From Dysgonomonas mossii (lineage in GTDB: Bacteria > Bacteroidota > Bacteroidia > Bacteroidales > Dysgonomonadaceae), in assembly GCF_004569505.1 (NCBI RefSeq), contig NZ_SPPK01000005.1, positions 62,001 to 126,000 of the forward strand: a stretch of 64,000 bases of DNA, in the 5' to 3' direction. Shown here piece by piece: positions 54,320 to 63,586 of the stretch. The position numbers were made by a program, and so were the translations under genes. The stretch's first letter is position 1. Every line of letters starts with the position of its first letter. Below the pieces are notes generated by a model. That model did not search any database, was not told where the DNA came from, and worked only from the letters and a program-made list of their open reading frames with translations.

Positions 54320-56011
54320 TTAATTTATTTCGCCTCTTACTATTTCCTCTTTGTCTTTATCCCAATACATTGTACGACCTTCCAGATATGCACGAGTTCC
54401 CATGTGTGCTGTAATGGCTTCGTCGAAAGCAGCATCGATACCACAAGAAGTTTTCTTACTGTTGTCGCGGATACACTCCAGCCATTCTCTGATATGAAGG
54501 AATGTTGTATCATACCGTTTCCCTCCCAGATACGAATATAAGAGACCACGTTGTGCAAAATACAACTCGGTGGCAGAAGTTACTGCGTCTACATTGCTTT
54601 TGCCCGGAACGTATGTATAGAAAGGTACATCGGGTTTGATGATTCCTTTTTCAATCTTCTCCTTGTATCTTGTAGATCCACTATCTACTTTAACGGTTAG
54701 CGTATCTCCGACTTCCATCGATGCATCGTGCCCCATGATTACTTTTCCCCTATTGCGGTTGCTGGCTAATGTTGCACTATATAGCATTGTCATATTTTTA
54801 TCAGGGAATTCGAATGTTGTTTGCAGCACATCCGGAACGGTTCTTCCATCCTTGAAGAAATAAACACCACCGGAAGAAGTTGCAGAATGAGGAATGCCCA
54901 CGCCCATCAATTGGTTTACAGCATCGTACTCGTGTGTAAGCAAGTCTCCACTTAGCCCTGTACTGTAATCCCACCAGCAACGCCAACGGAAGAAACGTTC
55001 GAGGCTAAACTTATCTCTAGCATCCGGACCTACATATTTGGCAAGATTATGCGCTGTCATATAGTCCATATACTCTTTCACTCTTTCAGGATCACCCTCA
55101 AATTGTTTCCAGTCTACTGTCTGTGGGTTTGCTGTAGGATGAATATCATAAACCCAAGCTCCGTTAGGATCATTACGGTTTGTACAAACTTCTATAAGCG
55201 TAATAGGGCCAAGTAATCCTTTGTCTAATATCTCTTTAGCTTTATGATAGCTGTCTACCTGTCTGCCTTGATGTCCTAGCTGAAAAACTACGCCGGTCTG
55301 TTTAATAACCTCTCTTATCATGTACGTTTCGGGTACAGTCCACGAAAGCGGTTTTTCTACGTAGACATGCTTTCCTGCTTTTGCTGCATCCATAGCCATT
55401 GTGCTATGCCAGTGATCGGGTGTAGCAATGATAACAGCGTCGATGTCGTCGGCTGCAAGCATTTCCTGATAGTGACGATATCGTTTTGGAGCAGGTCCCA
55501 GCTTACCGCCTACACCTTCCCTGTTTATATTTGATCCGGCTGCAATACCTTCTTCGGCAAATGTATCGAATATGTCGCACACGCCTGTTAAGACGATATT
55601 GAGGTTTTCTTGTTCTCTAAATAGTTGGTATCTAGTATCCTTTTTGTCTTTTTTTGAAGAGTCAATCAGCTTTTGGAGAGATTCTGGGGTTGCAAATCCT
55701 GCAGCTCTTAACAATTGTTTCCCTCTGATGCCGCAACCAATAATTCCTAATCGAATCTGTTTTCCGTTTGGCTGTAGTTCGGGGATAGTTGCTGTTTCTT
55801 TACTTAATTTAAAGACGTCGCTTACATCGTGCATCGTCTTATCATATTTTTGCTTCTTATAAACACCATAGGCTAAAGCTCCCAATACAGGAACTGTAGC
55901 TAATGCCTTCAATGCTTCTCGTCTGCCTTGTGATTCGGGCAGTTGACTGTCGTTAGACTGAGCGTTGTTATCTTTATTTGGCTCTGGAACTATCTTATCT
56001 TCGGATGTCAT
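54320..56011 (-). CDS. Second exported or membrane-anchored Gfo/Idh/MocA oxidoreductase
   Basis: A 563-residue Gfo/Idh/MocA protein. A polar tail (about 1-30) precedes RREALKALATVPVLGALAYG, a twin-arginine plus hydrophobic stretch that looks like an uncleaved Tat signal anchor. The Rossmann part is GIIGCGIRGKQLLRAAGF, followed by EKPLSWTVPE and FRWRCWWDYSTGLSGDLLTHEYDAV. It is longer than the 52758 protein by an insert (about 85-125). It is between doxX and the first oxidoreductase on the same strand. Confidence 0.85.
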   Translation of the reverse strand: MTSEDKIVPEPNKDNNAQSNDSQLPESQGRREALKALATVPVLGALAYGVYKKQKYDKTMHDVSDVFKLSKETATIPELQPNGKQIRLGIIGCGIRGKQLLRAAGFATPESLQKLIDSSKKDKKDTRYQLFREQENLNIVLTGVCDIFDTFAEEGIAAGSNINREGVGGKLGPAPKRYRHYQEMLAADDIDAVIIATPDHWHSTMAMDAAKAGKHVYVEKPLSWTVPETYMIREVIKQTGVVFQLGHQGRQVDSYHKAKEILDKGLLGPITLIEVCTNRNDPNGAWVYDIHPTANPQTVDWKQFEGDPERVKEYMDYMTAHNLAKYVGPDARDKFSLERFFRWRCWWDYSTGLSGDLLTHEYDAVNQLMGVGIPHSATSSGGVYFFKDGRTVPDVLQTTFEFPDKNMTMLYSATLASNRNRGKVIMGHDASMEVGDTLTVKVDSGSTRYKEKIEKGIIKPDVPFYTYVPGKSNVDAVTSATELYFAQRGLLYSYLGGKRYDTTFLHIREWLECIRDNSKKTSCGIDAAFDEAITAHMGTRAYLEGRTMYWDKDKEEIVRGEIN

Positions 56012-56016
56012 GTTTG

Positions 56017-56511
56017 TTAAGCTGTTTTGCGTTTTAATAATCTTGAAATGTATCGGTCAAATCCGATAATGTGCGAGGTAGGGAAATATATTAATACCAT
56101 CAATGCTCCTATCTCTATCAGGTTCTTGTCTATCCATAGATAAGAGCCTTCGGTTGGCATCATAGAATTTGCGCCTATATAAGGTATGTGAGACAAATAG
56201 TATAGGCTAAGAAAAACGATACCTCCGATAGATGCATAACGCGAAAAGCAACCAAGTATAAGTCCGAGTCCGACAAGTGTTAATCCGTAGATATTAACAT
56301 AATTCGAAAAGGCTAGAAATTCTGCGTTTTCGGCAATACTGTGGAAGAAGTCTGCCATAAATCCTCGTGAATCCATAAGGTAAGGATAAGCAGTCCAACT
56401 TGAACTGAAGAGTTTTACAAGACCTTCGTATAAAAAATGCCAGCCAATCAGTAATCTGAGTATTACCAGCCAGAGGGTCTGAGGGCGCGAATAAGATGTT
56501 AGTTTATTCAT
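56017..56511 (-). CDS. DoxX-family membrane protein
   Basis: A 164-residue protein with four membrane helices; RLLIGWHFLYEGLVKLF at about 18-34 and GLTLVGLGLILGCFSRYASIGGIVFLSLYYLSHIPY are DoxX-like. Members are often tied to electron transfer or quinone-linked oxidation. It is first of the cluster, five bases before the second oxidoreductase. It might pass electrons from sugar oxidation to the quinone pool; that is only an inference. Confidence 0.8.
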   Translation of the reverse strand: MNKLTSYSRPQTLWLVILRLLIGWHFLYEGLVKLFSSSWTAYPYLMDSRGFMADFFHSIAENAEFLAFSNYVNIYGLTLVGLGLILGCFSRYASIGGIVFLSLYYLSHIPYIGANSMMPTEGSYLWIDKNLIEIGALMVLIYFPTSHIIGFDRYISRLLKRKTA

Positions 56512-56889
56512 GGGTTAGTAAATAATAAGTTCTGTCTTTTTCAAGAAAGTTAAAATATAGATTGTTTAATTGTTCATATAATTTATAAAAAGCTGAGCAT
56601 TTTTCTTGTTGTCTTGAGCCTATTTTGTCAATGACAAACAAGACGGCTTTAAGTTTTTGTTAATGAGTGCTATAATGTGCAATCACGGTAGCATTTATTC
56701 AATCCTAAAAAGTAAATGAAAATGCGGAATAAAGCTAGGAATATTTTAAATAAGTAAATCTCTCATTACTGTTAAAAAAAGTTGGTATTTATAATAAATT
56801 GTATAACAATAGTAAATCTCTTAGAGCAAAAATCTTTTTTTATTCAAAATAATGTAATAAAACAAACGCGTATTTGTGACAATTTAATA
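56512..56889. other. Gene-free AT-rich stretch upstream of doxX
   Basis: About 380 bases with no ORF of substance and no RNA gene. TATATTTT lies about 50 bases upstream of doxX, but it is not a clean -7 box. I see no strong inverted repeat. Confidence 0.5.
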
Positions 56890-57903
56890 TTATATGCTAT
56901 CTGCAGGATAAATTATCCCCAATTGTTTCCTTATTTCATCAATAATTTCTATTGTAATTAATGAATTTTCAAGGCTATTAATTGTAGATTCTCTTTCATT
57001 TTTTTGAATCAGGTCAATGAATTCTGCAACTTCAAAATAATACTCATGTGTAGGATTGGGAGTACTTATTATAGTTTCCTCTCCACTTCGTTTTTTTAGT
57101 GTTACTTTGTTTATGATATTTATCCGGTCGGCAGTTATTGTACCCTCTTCTCCCTGTATTTCTGTTGGTAGGCTCGAATCTGCTATTTTGGAATACATGA
57201 CTGTTGCATCCATGCCTTCATATTCAAAATTAACACTTCCTTGTCCATCGGCTCCTGTAAACAGTTTAAGGCCTGCAGCGCTAATTTTTTTTGGTCGCCC
57301 GAATAAGACTACCATCGGATATATGGTATATACGCCCAAATCCATTACTGCTCCGTTAGATAATGACGGGTCGAAGGCATTTAATATAACGCCTTCTTTT
57401 AGTTTGTCGTACCGAGAGGAGTATTGGCAATAGCAAGAAAAATATTTACGTATTGTTCCTATTTCTTTTAGGTTGTCTTTTATTACAGAGAAGTTTGGGG
57501 TCATTGTCGGCTTCATTGCTTCCATTAGCCTTACATTATACTTCTCGGCTGCCGCTATCATGGTTTTTACTTCATTCGCATTCGATGCAAATGGTTTTTC
57601 ACAAAATACGTGTTTGCCATGTTGCATACACAAAATGCTTTGTGAAGCATGTAGTGAATTCGGCGATGCAATATATACCGCATCTATCAAATTGCTCGAA
57701 AGCATATCTTCAAGAGAAGTGAACGTATGGGGAACGTTGTGCTTCTTCGCAAATTCATCTGCACGTTCTTGTGTACGGGAATAGATTGCTGTAAGTTCGA
57801 AACGATGGTCAAGTCTCGCCGCTTCCAGAACTTTGTCTACTATAAAATTTGTGCCTATAACTCCGAAGCGGACTTTAAATGAGCCATTTTCCAACGATTC
57901 CAT
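56890..57903 (-). CDS. Cytoplasmic Gfo/Idh/MocA-family oxidoreductase
   Basis: A 337-residue oxidoreductase without a signal peptide. The Rossmann motif is FGVIGTNFIVDKVLEAA, the EKP motif is VFCEKPFASNANEVK, and the substrate domain has AVMDLGVYTIYPMVVLFG. It is of the dimeric-dihydrodiol-dehydrogenase/Gfo type and may handle the intracellular end of the sugar path. It is transcribed alone, between the doxX cluster and a susD stop with a terminator. Confidence 0.88.
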   Translation of the reverse strand: MESLENGSFKVRFGVIGTNFIVDKVLEAARLDHRFELTAIYSRTQERADEFAKKHNVPHTFTSLEDMLSSNLIDAVYIASPNSLHASQSILCMQHGKHVFCEKPFASNANEVKTMIAAAEKYNVRLMEAMKPTMTPNFSVIKDNLKEIGTIRKYFSCYCQYSSRYDKLKEGVILNAFDPSLSNGAVMDLGVYTIYPMVVLFGRPKKISAAGLKLFTGADGQGSVNFEYEGMDATVMYSKIADSSLPTEIQGEEGTITADRINIINKVTLKKRSGEETIISTPNPTHEYYFEVAEFIDLIQKNERESTINSLENSLITIEIIDEIRKQLGIIYPADSI

Positions 57904-58047
57904 ATATAATATATTTATAGAAAGACAAAGGTAAATATTTATTATTTAAGGAACTAGATAAAAATATTTCATTTGTTCTTAAAATGTTGCTTAATTAAAG
58001 ATTTTTAGAGACTTTGAGGGCATTTAGTTGTCATTTTATCGATTATT

Positions 58048-58087
58048 ATCTCTGTAGTGCAAACAGAGACGGATGCACTACAGAGAT
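58048..58087 (-). terminator. Stem-loop after the second susD
   Basis: 14-bp stem ATCTCTGTAGTGCA / TGCACTACAGAGAT (58048-58061, 58074-58087), 12-base loop, nine bases beyond the susD stop. A T-run follows on the plus side; the minus side has AATAATAAT. It probably ends the susCD transcript. Confidence 0.7.
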
Positions 58088-58095
58088 TTTAATTT

Positions 58096-59808
58096 TTAAT
58101 ATCCGGGATTCTGCTTCAATAAGTTGTTTGCTCCTATCAGACTATAGTGAATAGGGAATCTATTCAGGTCTGTATTGTTAGTTGCTTTATGATCCCACCA
58201 ATTTTCTGTTACATAGGCATCCCAACGTACTAAATCGGTTCGTCTTCTGCCTTCTGCCAAAAATTCTAATTGCCATTCATCCAGCATGCGGTATTTATCC
58301 AGCTTAGAGCCCGTTACAGGGTCAGGGTCGTTGCCATTTGCAAAATAGCGTTTACGTACGGTGTTGATCAGTTCGGCTGCACCATCTTTGTCTCCTGCCC
58401 GCATTTTGCATTCAGCTAATGTATAATAAATTTCGGCAAGGCGAATAACAGGCACGTCCGGATCGAATTTGCGGTTTTTCTCACTCTGATTAGGACGTGG
58501 GCTACGTTTGGTAACACGCACACAAGAAGCTTCTTCTGCTGTGGCAATTGTAGATGGAAGTGACTCCAATGTCGGATATTCTGCCGATCCAACTTTTGCA
58601 AAATAAGCAACCTGATCTCTTACTACAAGTGTTTTTCCGCTGTATTCACGGCTCCCTGTACATGTCCAGCTTGGATTTGTTGGATTTACAAGTTCTCCTA
58701 CAATAAACATTCCACGATACTTGCCGGCTCCTTCGTATACATATAGTTGTTTGCGAATGTCGTTATCGTTGAATTTGGCATAAGCACCACCCAATTTGTA
58801 AGAATATTTTTTACCTGTCGGATCGAGGCTTGGTATTAGTCCAATACCGTTATTAGAGCCTGAGCCTTCTAGTCCTCCCAAATAATTCTTGTAGTTGTAA
58901 GGTACCATATAGCTCCAGTACATACCATCAGTTTCCAGCTTAGCATTCTCGCTTGGTACAGACCAAATAATTTCGGGACTAGTTTCGTTATCGAATCCGA
59001 ATATATTTGTCCAGTCTGTATCCAATTTGTATTTGCCGTATTTCCCGTCGATAATATCCTGGCAGATTGTTGCTGCTTCTGAATACTTTTCTTCGCCGAT
59101 ATATGATTTGGCGTTAAAATAAAGGCGAGCCAGTAAAGCTGCTCCGGCAGCCCGATTGATACTTCCGTTTTCCAATCCGCCAAGCTCTTCTTTTACAGGA
59201 AGATTAGGGATAGCTTCTTTGAGTAATTTTTCTATAAAATCGAAAGTCTCTTTATCTGTAGAACGTCCTTTTACTTCACTCTGTGTAGTAGTATATAGAG
59301 GTACTCCTCCAAAGAAATCCAGACCATCCAGATAGAAAGAGGCTACAAGTGCCTTTTGCTGATTTAGCATCGATTCTCGTGTGCCTTCAGCAAATCCCAA
59401 AGCATCGAAGTTTACTTTTTCTAAATCTTCGAGAGCATCCCATGCAAGAGCCACTCCCATAGCAAAGTTAGTCCATCCTGTTTCTATAAAAGCCATGTCC
59501 TCAGTGTATTCATGGTGATGGAATTTTTGATACAGGGCTCCATTATACCAGTCGCTACCACGTGTAGGCAAGCAAAATTCATCGGTACCCAATTCTTGCA
59601 ACATCCAGCGAGGCTCATTGTTGGCAATATACCAGCGCCAATGTGTAAACGGACGGTTGAAACGTTCCCAAACAGCTTCCTGAGAGGTGTAGAATGTCTC
59701 AGGAACTACCTGTGAATAAAATGTAGGTTCTACGCTACACGAAGTAATTGCGAATAAACAAATTGTAATTCCGATTAAGACGGAATTATATATTTTAAAC
59801 TTTTTCAT
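58096..59808 (-). CDS. SusD/RagB-family lipoprotein
   Basis: A 570-residue SusD protein with lipobox AITSC (Cys24). N-terminal PETFYTSQEAVWERFNRPFTHW, helical repeats, RLAEIYYTLAECKMRAGDKDGAAELINTVRKR and the C-terminal LDEWQLEFLAEGRRRTDLVRWDAY plus LLKQNPGY are standard. It is the ligand-binding lid for the SusC 13 bases upstream. The ligand is unknown, but the neighbouring sugar-oxidation genes suggest a carbohydrate. Confidence 0.93.
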   Translation of the reverse strand: MKKFKIYNSVLIGITICLFAITSCSVEPTFYSQVVPETFYTSQEAVWERFNRPFTHWRWYIANNEPRWMLQELGTDEFCLPTRGSDWYNGALYQKFHHHEYTEDMAFIETGWTNFAMGVALAWDALEDLEKVNFDALGFAEGTRESMLNQQKALVASFYLDGLDFFGGVPLYTTTQSEVKGRSTDKETFDFIEKLLKEAIPNLPVKEELGGLENGSINRAAGAALLARLYFNAKSYIGEEKYSEAATICQDIIDGKYGKYKLDTDWTNIFGFDNETSPEIIWSVPSENAKLETDGMYWSYMVPYNYKNYLGGLEGSGSNNGIGLIPSLDPTGKKYSYKLGGAYAKFNDNDIRKQLYVYEGAGKYRGMFIVGELVNPTNPSWTCTGSREYSGKTLVVRDQVAYFAKVGSAEYPTLESLPSTIATAEEASCVRVTKRSPRPNQSEKNRKFDPDVPVIRLAEIYYTLAECKMRAGDKDGAAELINTVRKRYFANGNDPDPVTGSKLDKYRMLDEWQLEFLAEGRRRTDLVRWDAYVTENWWDHKATNNTDLNRFPIHYSLIGANNLLKQNPGY

Positions 59809-59821
59809 CTTTTGTGTATGT

Positions 59822-62800
59822 TTAGAAATTTAACTGAAGACCTAATGTATAAGTGCGGGTTGTAGGATAAAAATCATCTCTTGACCAGAATTTTTCCGTA
59901 CCACCTTCCCATCCTGTGATATTCACTTGGGGGTTCATGCCGCTATAGCTGGTAATGGTGCAAACATTACCTACGGTTCCGTATATGCGTAGGCGGTCTA
60001 TCAGTTTCGTATATTTCTTCATAGAAAGGGTGTACCCGAGTGTGATTGCATCTATCTTTAAGAATGTACCGTCTTCGAGGTAGTAATCACAGATTTGTTT
60101 TTCCCCTTTAATATGGTTGAATTCGCCATATGCTGATTTTAATACATTCGTATTTCCCTGCCCTTGAATTCCGAAGTACATGTTTAGGGCATTGTATACA
60201 TCAAAGTCGATCCAGCTTCGCAGACTGATTCCCATGTCGAGATTTTTATACTGCAAGGTGTGTCTCCATCCGAGGATGAGCTTAGGTGTATAATTTCCGA
60301 TGTATTGTTTATCATTTTCGGTTTTTTCGGATGCCGGTATTACTTTCCCTTCTTTGTTGTAGAGTAAGAATTTTCCATCATCGTCGAATCCTGCAAACTT
60401 CCAAAGATAGAACGCACCTATTGTAGAACCTTCTTCTATGCGTGCTGCATCTCCCGGGCTACCCGGGGCAGGAAAACCATTTCCGTTGTAATATGTATTA
60501 TTCCCCCAAAGAGTAAGAATCTTACCTGAATTGTGACCTAAATTGAGGTTGCTGTTCCATGTGAAATCTTTAGTACGGATGATGTCTCCTCCAATTTCAA
60601 ACTCCCATCCTTTACTCTCCATGCTTCCTATGTTTTGGTACTGAGAACCTTGAGTGAATGGTGGTTGAGGAACTTTAACGCTGTAGATAAGGTTGTCGAT
60701 CTTACGTCTATAATAATCGAATTTACCATATAAGCGACCATCGAAAAGCGAATAATCCAAACCGAAGTTCCATTCTTTCTTTTCTTCCCATCCCAGATTT
60801 GGATTTATATTTTGGGTTTTACCAAATGAGTATGCCCATGTTCCGTCAGGAAGCATCCAGTACGCATCAGAGCCCAGCATATCTGCCATATAAGAAGAGC
60901 TGAAGTCGTTATTTCCTGTTACTCCATAGCCAACCCGGACTTTGAGGTCATCTATCCAGCTTATATTTTTCATGAACTTTTCACCCGAGATGCGCCATCC
61001 ACCCGATAAAGACCAGAAATCGGCCCAACGGTTGTCTGCGGCAAACTTTGATGAACCTTCGTGTCTGAGTGAAGCCTGTAATAGGTACTTGTTTTGATAG
61101 GAATAGTTGGCACGTGCAAATACAGAGAATAAACGTTCTGTGATATCCTTGCCTGAACTCATTCCGGCTTTGCCATCACTCAGATACGATCCGGCACCGA
61201 TATTCCAAAATTTTATCCCATCCACATCGAAATCGTAATTGGAAACACTAAATCCTTCACCGTTTTTCTCAAAATAAGAATACCCGGCCACAGCATTTAG
61301 TACATGTCCGCCATCAAATTCTTTGATGTAAGTTGCGAAACCTTCGGAAGTAAGATTTTCTGTTTTGTCGAAAGTGAGGGTTGCGGCTCCTCTTCGTCTG
61401 TCTTCTATCTCTTCTCGGTGATAGCGCGATTTGTAGAAATGGTATTCCCACTGGCGGTTTTCATATCCTATTACTTGCTGGAATGACAGGCCGGGTATAG
61501 GTTTTATATTCAATTTGAAAGTAGCTTCGGGCTTGAACCATTTGTCCAGTCCTTCGTAAGTACTCAGGTTAGCATCCGCTAAAACGTTATAGTCCAGTGT
61601 TTCGTTGGTCCATACATTGTAGCCTGTTTCGTTATCAGGGTCGTAAGGAGATCTGGTTGGGTTGTTGCGCATCGCCTGCTGGAAGTTTGGATAGTTGTTA
61701 TTGCGCATCGCCTGACGATAATCTACGCTCGGTCTGATTTCGAGCCATCCATCAAGAACTTTAAAGTTGGCGTTAAATCTTCCTCCGTAATCCTGACGTT
61801 CATCTTTGATTGAAATTCCCTGATTTTTTTCATAAAAAAAGGAAGAATATATCTGAGCATTCTCTGTTCCGGCTTCGAGAGAAAGATGGTGCTTCTGTGA
61901 AAAGTTATCATCGTTGATAAGCTCTTTCCACCAATTTGTATCTGTACCATAATCTGTACCGATCTTATGCTCTGCATATTCTCTTCCTGTTAGCATCTCT
62001 GGAGCTCCGTAATTTTGTTTTTTTGTCATTTCGGTCGAGTAAGTCATTTTCACCTTACCGCTTGTGTTCGATCCACTTTTGGTAGTAATGAGTATTACAC
62101 CCGATGCAGCACGTGTTCCATAAATAGCTCCGGCAGAGGCATCTTTAAGGACGTCGATCGTCAAGATATCGTCTTGCGAGAGTGAGCGTATATCTCCCCC
62201 CGGAAACCCATCGATAACGATAAGAGGCGACTTCCCTGAGTTTATAGAAGTCATCCCTCGCAGCTGGAATGTAGTTCCTGCATTTGCACTACCGATATTG
62301 TTCATAATAAGTCCGCTAACTCTACCTTGTAAAGCGGAGGATACGTCCGATCCGCCTACTCCTGTCATCAAGTCTTTTGCTGATATGGATGTTACCGAAC
62401 TGGTTACTTGCTTCTTCTCTAATGTACCATATCCAATTACGACTACCTCATCCAGTGTTTTGGTGTCTTCTTGTAGCTGTACGTTAAAAGATGTTTGTCC
62501 GGCTACGGATATTTCTTTCGATATATATCCTACAAATGAAATAAGCAAAGTAGCATTTTCGGGCACGTTGTCCAATCTGGCTATTCCATCGATATCTGTG
62601 ATATTTCCATTTGTAGTTCCTTTTACCGCTACATTGGCGCCAACTACAGGGCCAATATTGTCGCTTACTGTTACTGTTACTATTTTACCTTTTTGCAAAG
62701 GTGCTGTTTCGTGCACTATGGCTTTATTCGTATCGTTTCGGTCGGAGGCCTGAAGGTTGTATGGGCATAATGTGATTCCTGCTATTGTAAAAGTTAATAA

Positions 62801-62860
62801 GGAAAACATTTTGAATGATCTGATAGGCCGGGTATTAAATTTTTGTTGTGTCTTCATCAA
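59822..62860 (-). CDS. SusC/RagA-family TonB-dependent transporter
   Basis: A 1012-residue SusC with a signal peptide (about 19-38, ending LQASD), a carboxypeptidase-like domain (about 58-130, NIGPVVGANVAVKGTTNGNITD), DEVVVIGYGTLEKKQVTSSVTSI, a plug with DASAGAIYGTRAASGVILITTK and a complete barrel ending YTLGLQLNF. It forms a unit with the following susD. A divergent XRE regulator and twin palindromes lie 170-250 bases upstream, so it may be regulated by that protein. Confidence 0.94.
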   Translation of the reverse strand: MMKTQQKFNTRPIRSFKMFSLLTFTIAGITLCPYNLQASDRNDTNKAIVHETAPLQKGKIVTVTVSDNIGPVVGANVAVKGTTNGNITDIDGIARLDNVPENATLLISFVGYISKEISVAGQTSFNVQLQEDTKTLDEVVVIGYGTLEKKQVTSSVTSISAKDLMTGVGGSDVSSALQGRVSGLIMNNIGSANAGTTFQLRGMTSINSGKSPLIVIDGFPGGDIRSLSQDDILTIDVLKDASAGAIYGTRAASGVILITTKSGSNTSGKVKMTYSTEMTKKQNYGAPEMLTGREYAEHKIGTDYGTDTNWWKELINDDNFSQKHHLSLEAGTENAQIYSSFFYEKNQGISIKDERQDYGGRFNANFKVLDGWLEIRPSVDYRQAMRNNNYPNFQQAMRNNPTRSPYDPDNETGYNVWTNETLDYNVLADANLSTYEGLDKWFKPEATFKLNIKPIPGLSFQQVIGYENRQWEYHFYKSRYHREEIEDRRRGAATLTFDKTENLTSEGFATYIKEFDGGHVLNAVAGYSYFEKNGEGFSVSNYDFDVDGIKFWNIGAGSYLSDGKAGMSSGKDITERLFSVFARANYSYQNKYLLQASLRHEGSSKFAADNRWADFWSLSGGWRISGEKFMKNISWIDDLKVRVGYGVTGNNDFSSSYMADMLGSDAYWMLPDGTWAYSFGKTQNINPNLGWEEKKEWNFGLDYSLFDGRLYGKFDYYRRKIDNLIYSVKVPQPPFTQGSQYQNIGSMESKGWEFEIGGDIIRTKDFTWNSNLNLGHNSGKILTLWGNNTYYNGNGFPAPGSPGDAARIEEGSTIGAFYLWKFAGFDDDGKFLLYNKEGKVIPASEKTENDKQYIGNYTPKLILGWRHTLQYKNLDMGISLRSWIDFDVYNALNMYFGIQGQGNTNVLKSAYGEFNHIKGEKQICDYYLEDGTFLKIDAITLGYTLSMKKYTKLIDRLRIYGTVGNVCTITSYSGMNPQVNITGWEGGTEKFWSRDDFYPTTRTYTLGLQLNF

Positions 62861-63036
62861 TTTTAAGTAAAATTGTTAATAATCGACTTTAAATTTTGGG
62901 ATTTTGATTAAGGTGTGGTGTGATTTTGGTTTTAGGCTTTTAAATACTATGTTTTCATGGTGGGCATCTCCTTAAAAATATTTAATATTTGGGCTTACTC
63001 TGTTAAATAGGATTTTCAGCATACTCCTTTTAACAA

Positions 63037-63106
63037 AACAATCATTAAAGATTGTTGAAATGCAAATCTAAACAATTTTCTTTAACAACAATCATTAATG
63101 ATAGTT
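63037..63106. promoter_or_regulatory. Twin palindromes before the XRE regulator
   Basis: Two related 20-base sites, AACAATCATTAAAGATTGTT (63037-63056) and AACAATCATTAATGATAGTT (63087-63106), have centres 50 bases apart. The first has 7-bp arms AACAATC/GATTGTT; the second holds the perfect 12-base palindrome ATCATTAATGAT. They end five bases before the regulator ATG and are likely its operators, possibly shared with the divergent susC. Confidence 0.6.
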
Positions 63107-63111
63107 TAAAT

Positions 63112-63330
63112 ATGGATAAGGAGATCCTCAAAAGGAAAATTGGTCTGAAAATCAGGAGTATAAGGGAGGGTAAAAACTTATCCATAATGGATTTGGCAGA
63201 TATGCTGGATATAGAGTATAATAATCTGATACGAATAGAAAAAGGGCGTACAAATCCAACAATAATAACATTGTATAAGATAGGTCAGGCATTAAATGTT
63301 AAATTGCCTGAAATAGTAGATGTAGATTAA
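63112..63330 (+). CDS. XRE-family helix-turn-helix regulator
   Basis: A 72-residue Cro/CI-type DNA-binding protein, almost only the HTH domain: KIGLKIRSIREGKNLSIMDL then ADMLDIEYNNLIRIEKGRTNP (helices 2-3), TLYKIGQALNVKLPEIV. The ATG at 63112 was preferred because the longer frame runs through the operator. It probably dimerises on the palindromes just upstream. It is divergent to a susCD pair and next to another susC. Confidence 0.85.
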   Translation: MDKEILKRKIGLKIRSIREGKNLSIMDLADMLDIEYNNLIRIEKGRTNPTIITLYKIGQALNVKLPEIVDVD

Positions 63331-63437
63331 GTAGACAACCTAAAATCTCTGGGCGATTTTATATTGTTGCTTGTTAGTGTTTTATGAAAATGTCGATTTT
63401 TTCATACGGATAACCATTTTATCAAACTCATAAAAGC

Positions 63438-63507
63438 ATACCATGTTTGAGGTATAAATATACCACATCAAGGGGATTTCATACCTAATTTGCTCATTAT
63501 ACTTTTG
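63438..63507 (+). promoter_or_regulatory. Promoter with doubled ATACC-N8-GGTAT operator, site C
   Basis: The distal copy reads ATACCATGTTTGAGGTAT (63438-63455). A degenerate proximal copy ATACCACATCAAGGGGAT lies at 63460-63477, 22 bases further on. The -7 box is TACTTTTG (63500-63507). The proximal centre is 31.5 bases from the first base of the box, the same distance as at sites A and B. No leader ORF with Cys codons lies between this promoter and the susC start. Confidence 0.6.
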
Positions 63508-63586
63508 TGATAGATATTATCTGTTTTTAACAAATAAATATCTAATATATCTATAAAGGTTGTTTGAGTTAAATTATAAAAAGGTT

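Noticed and set aside
63361..63437. Possible leader peptide for the susC at 63587
   Set aside because: The stretch lies upstream of the promoter; between the -7 box and the susC start no ORF with Cys codons exists.
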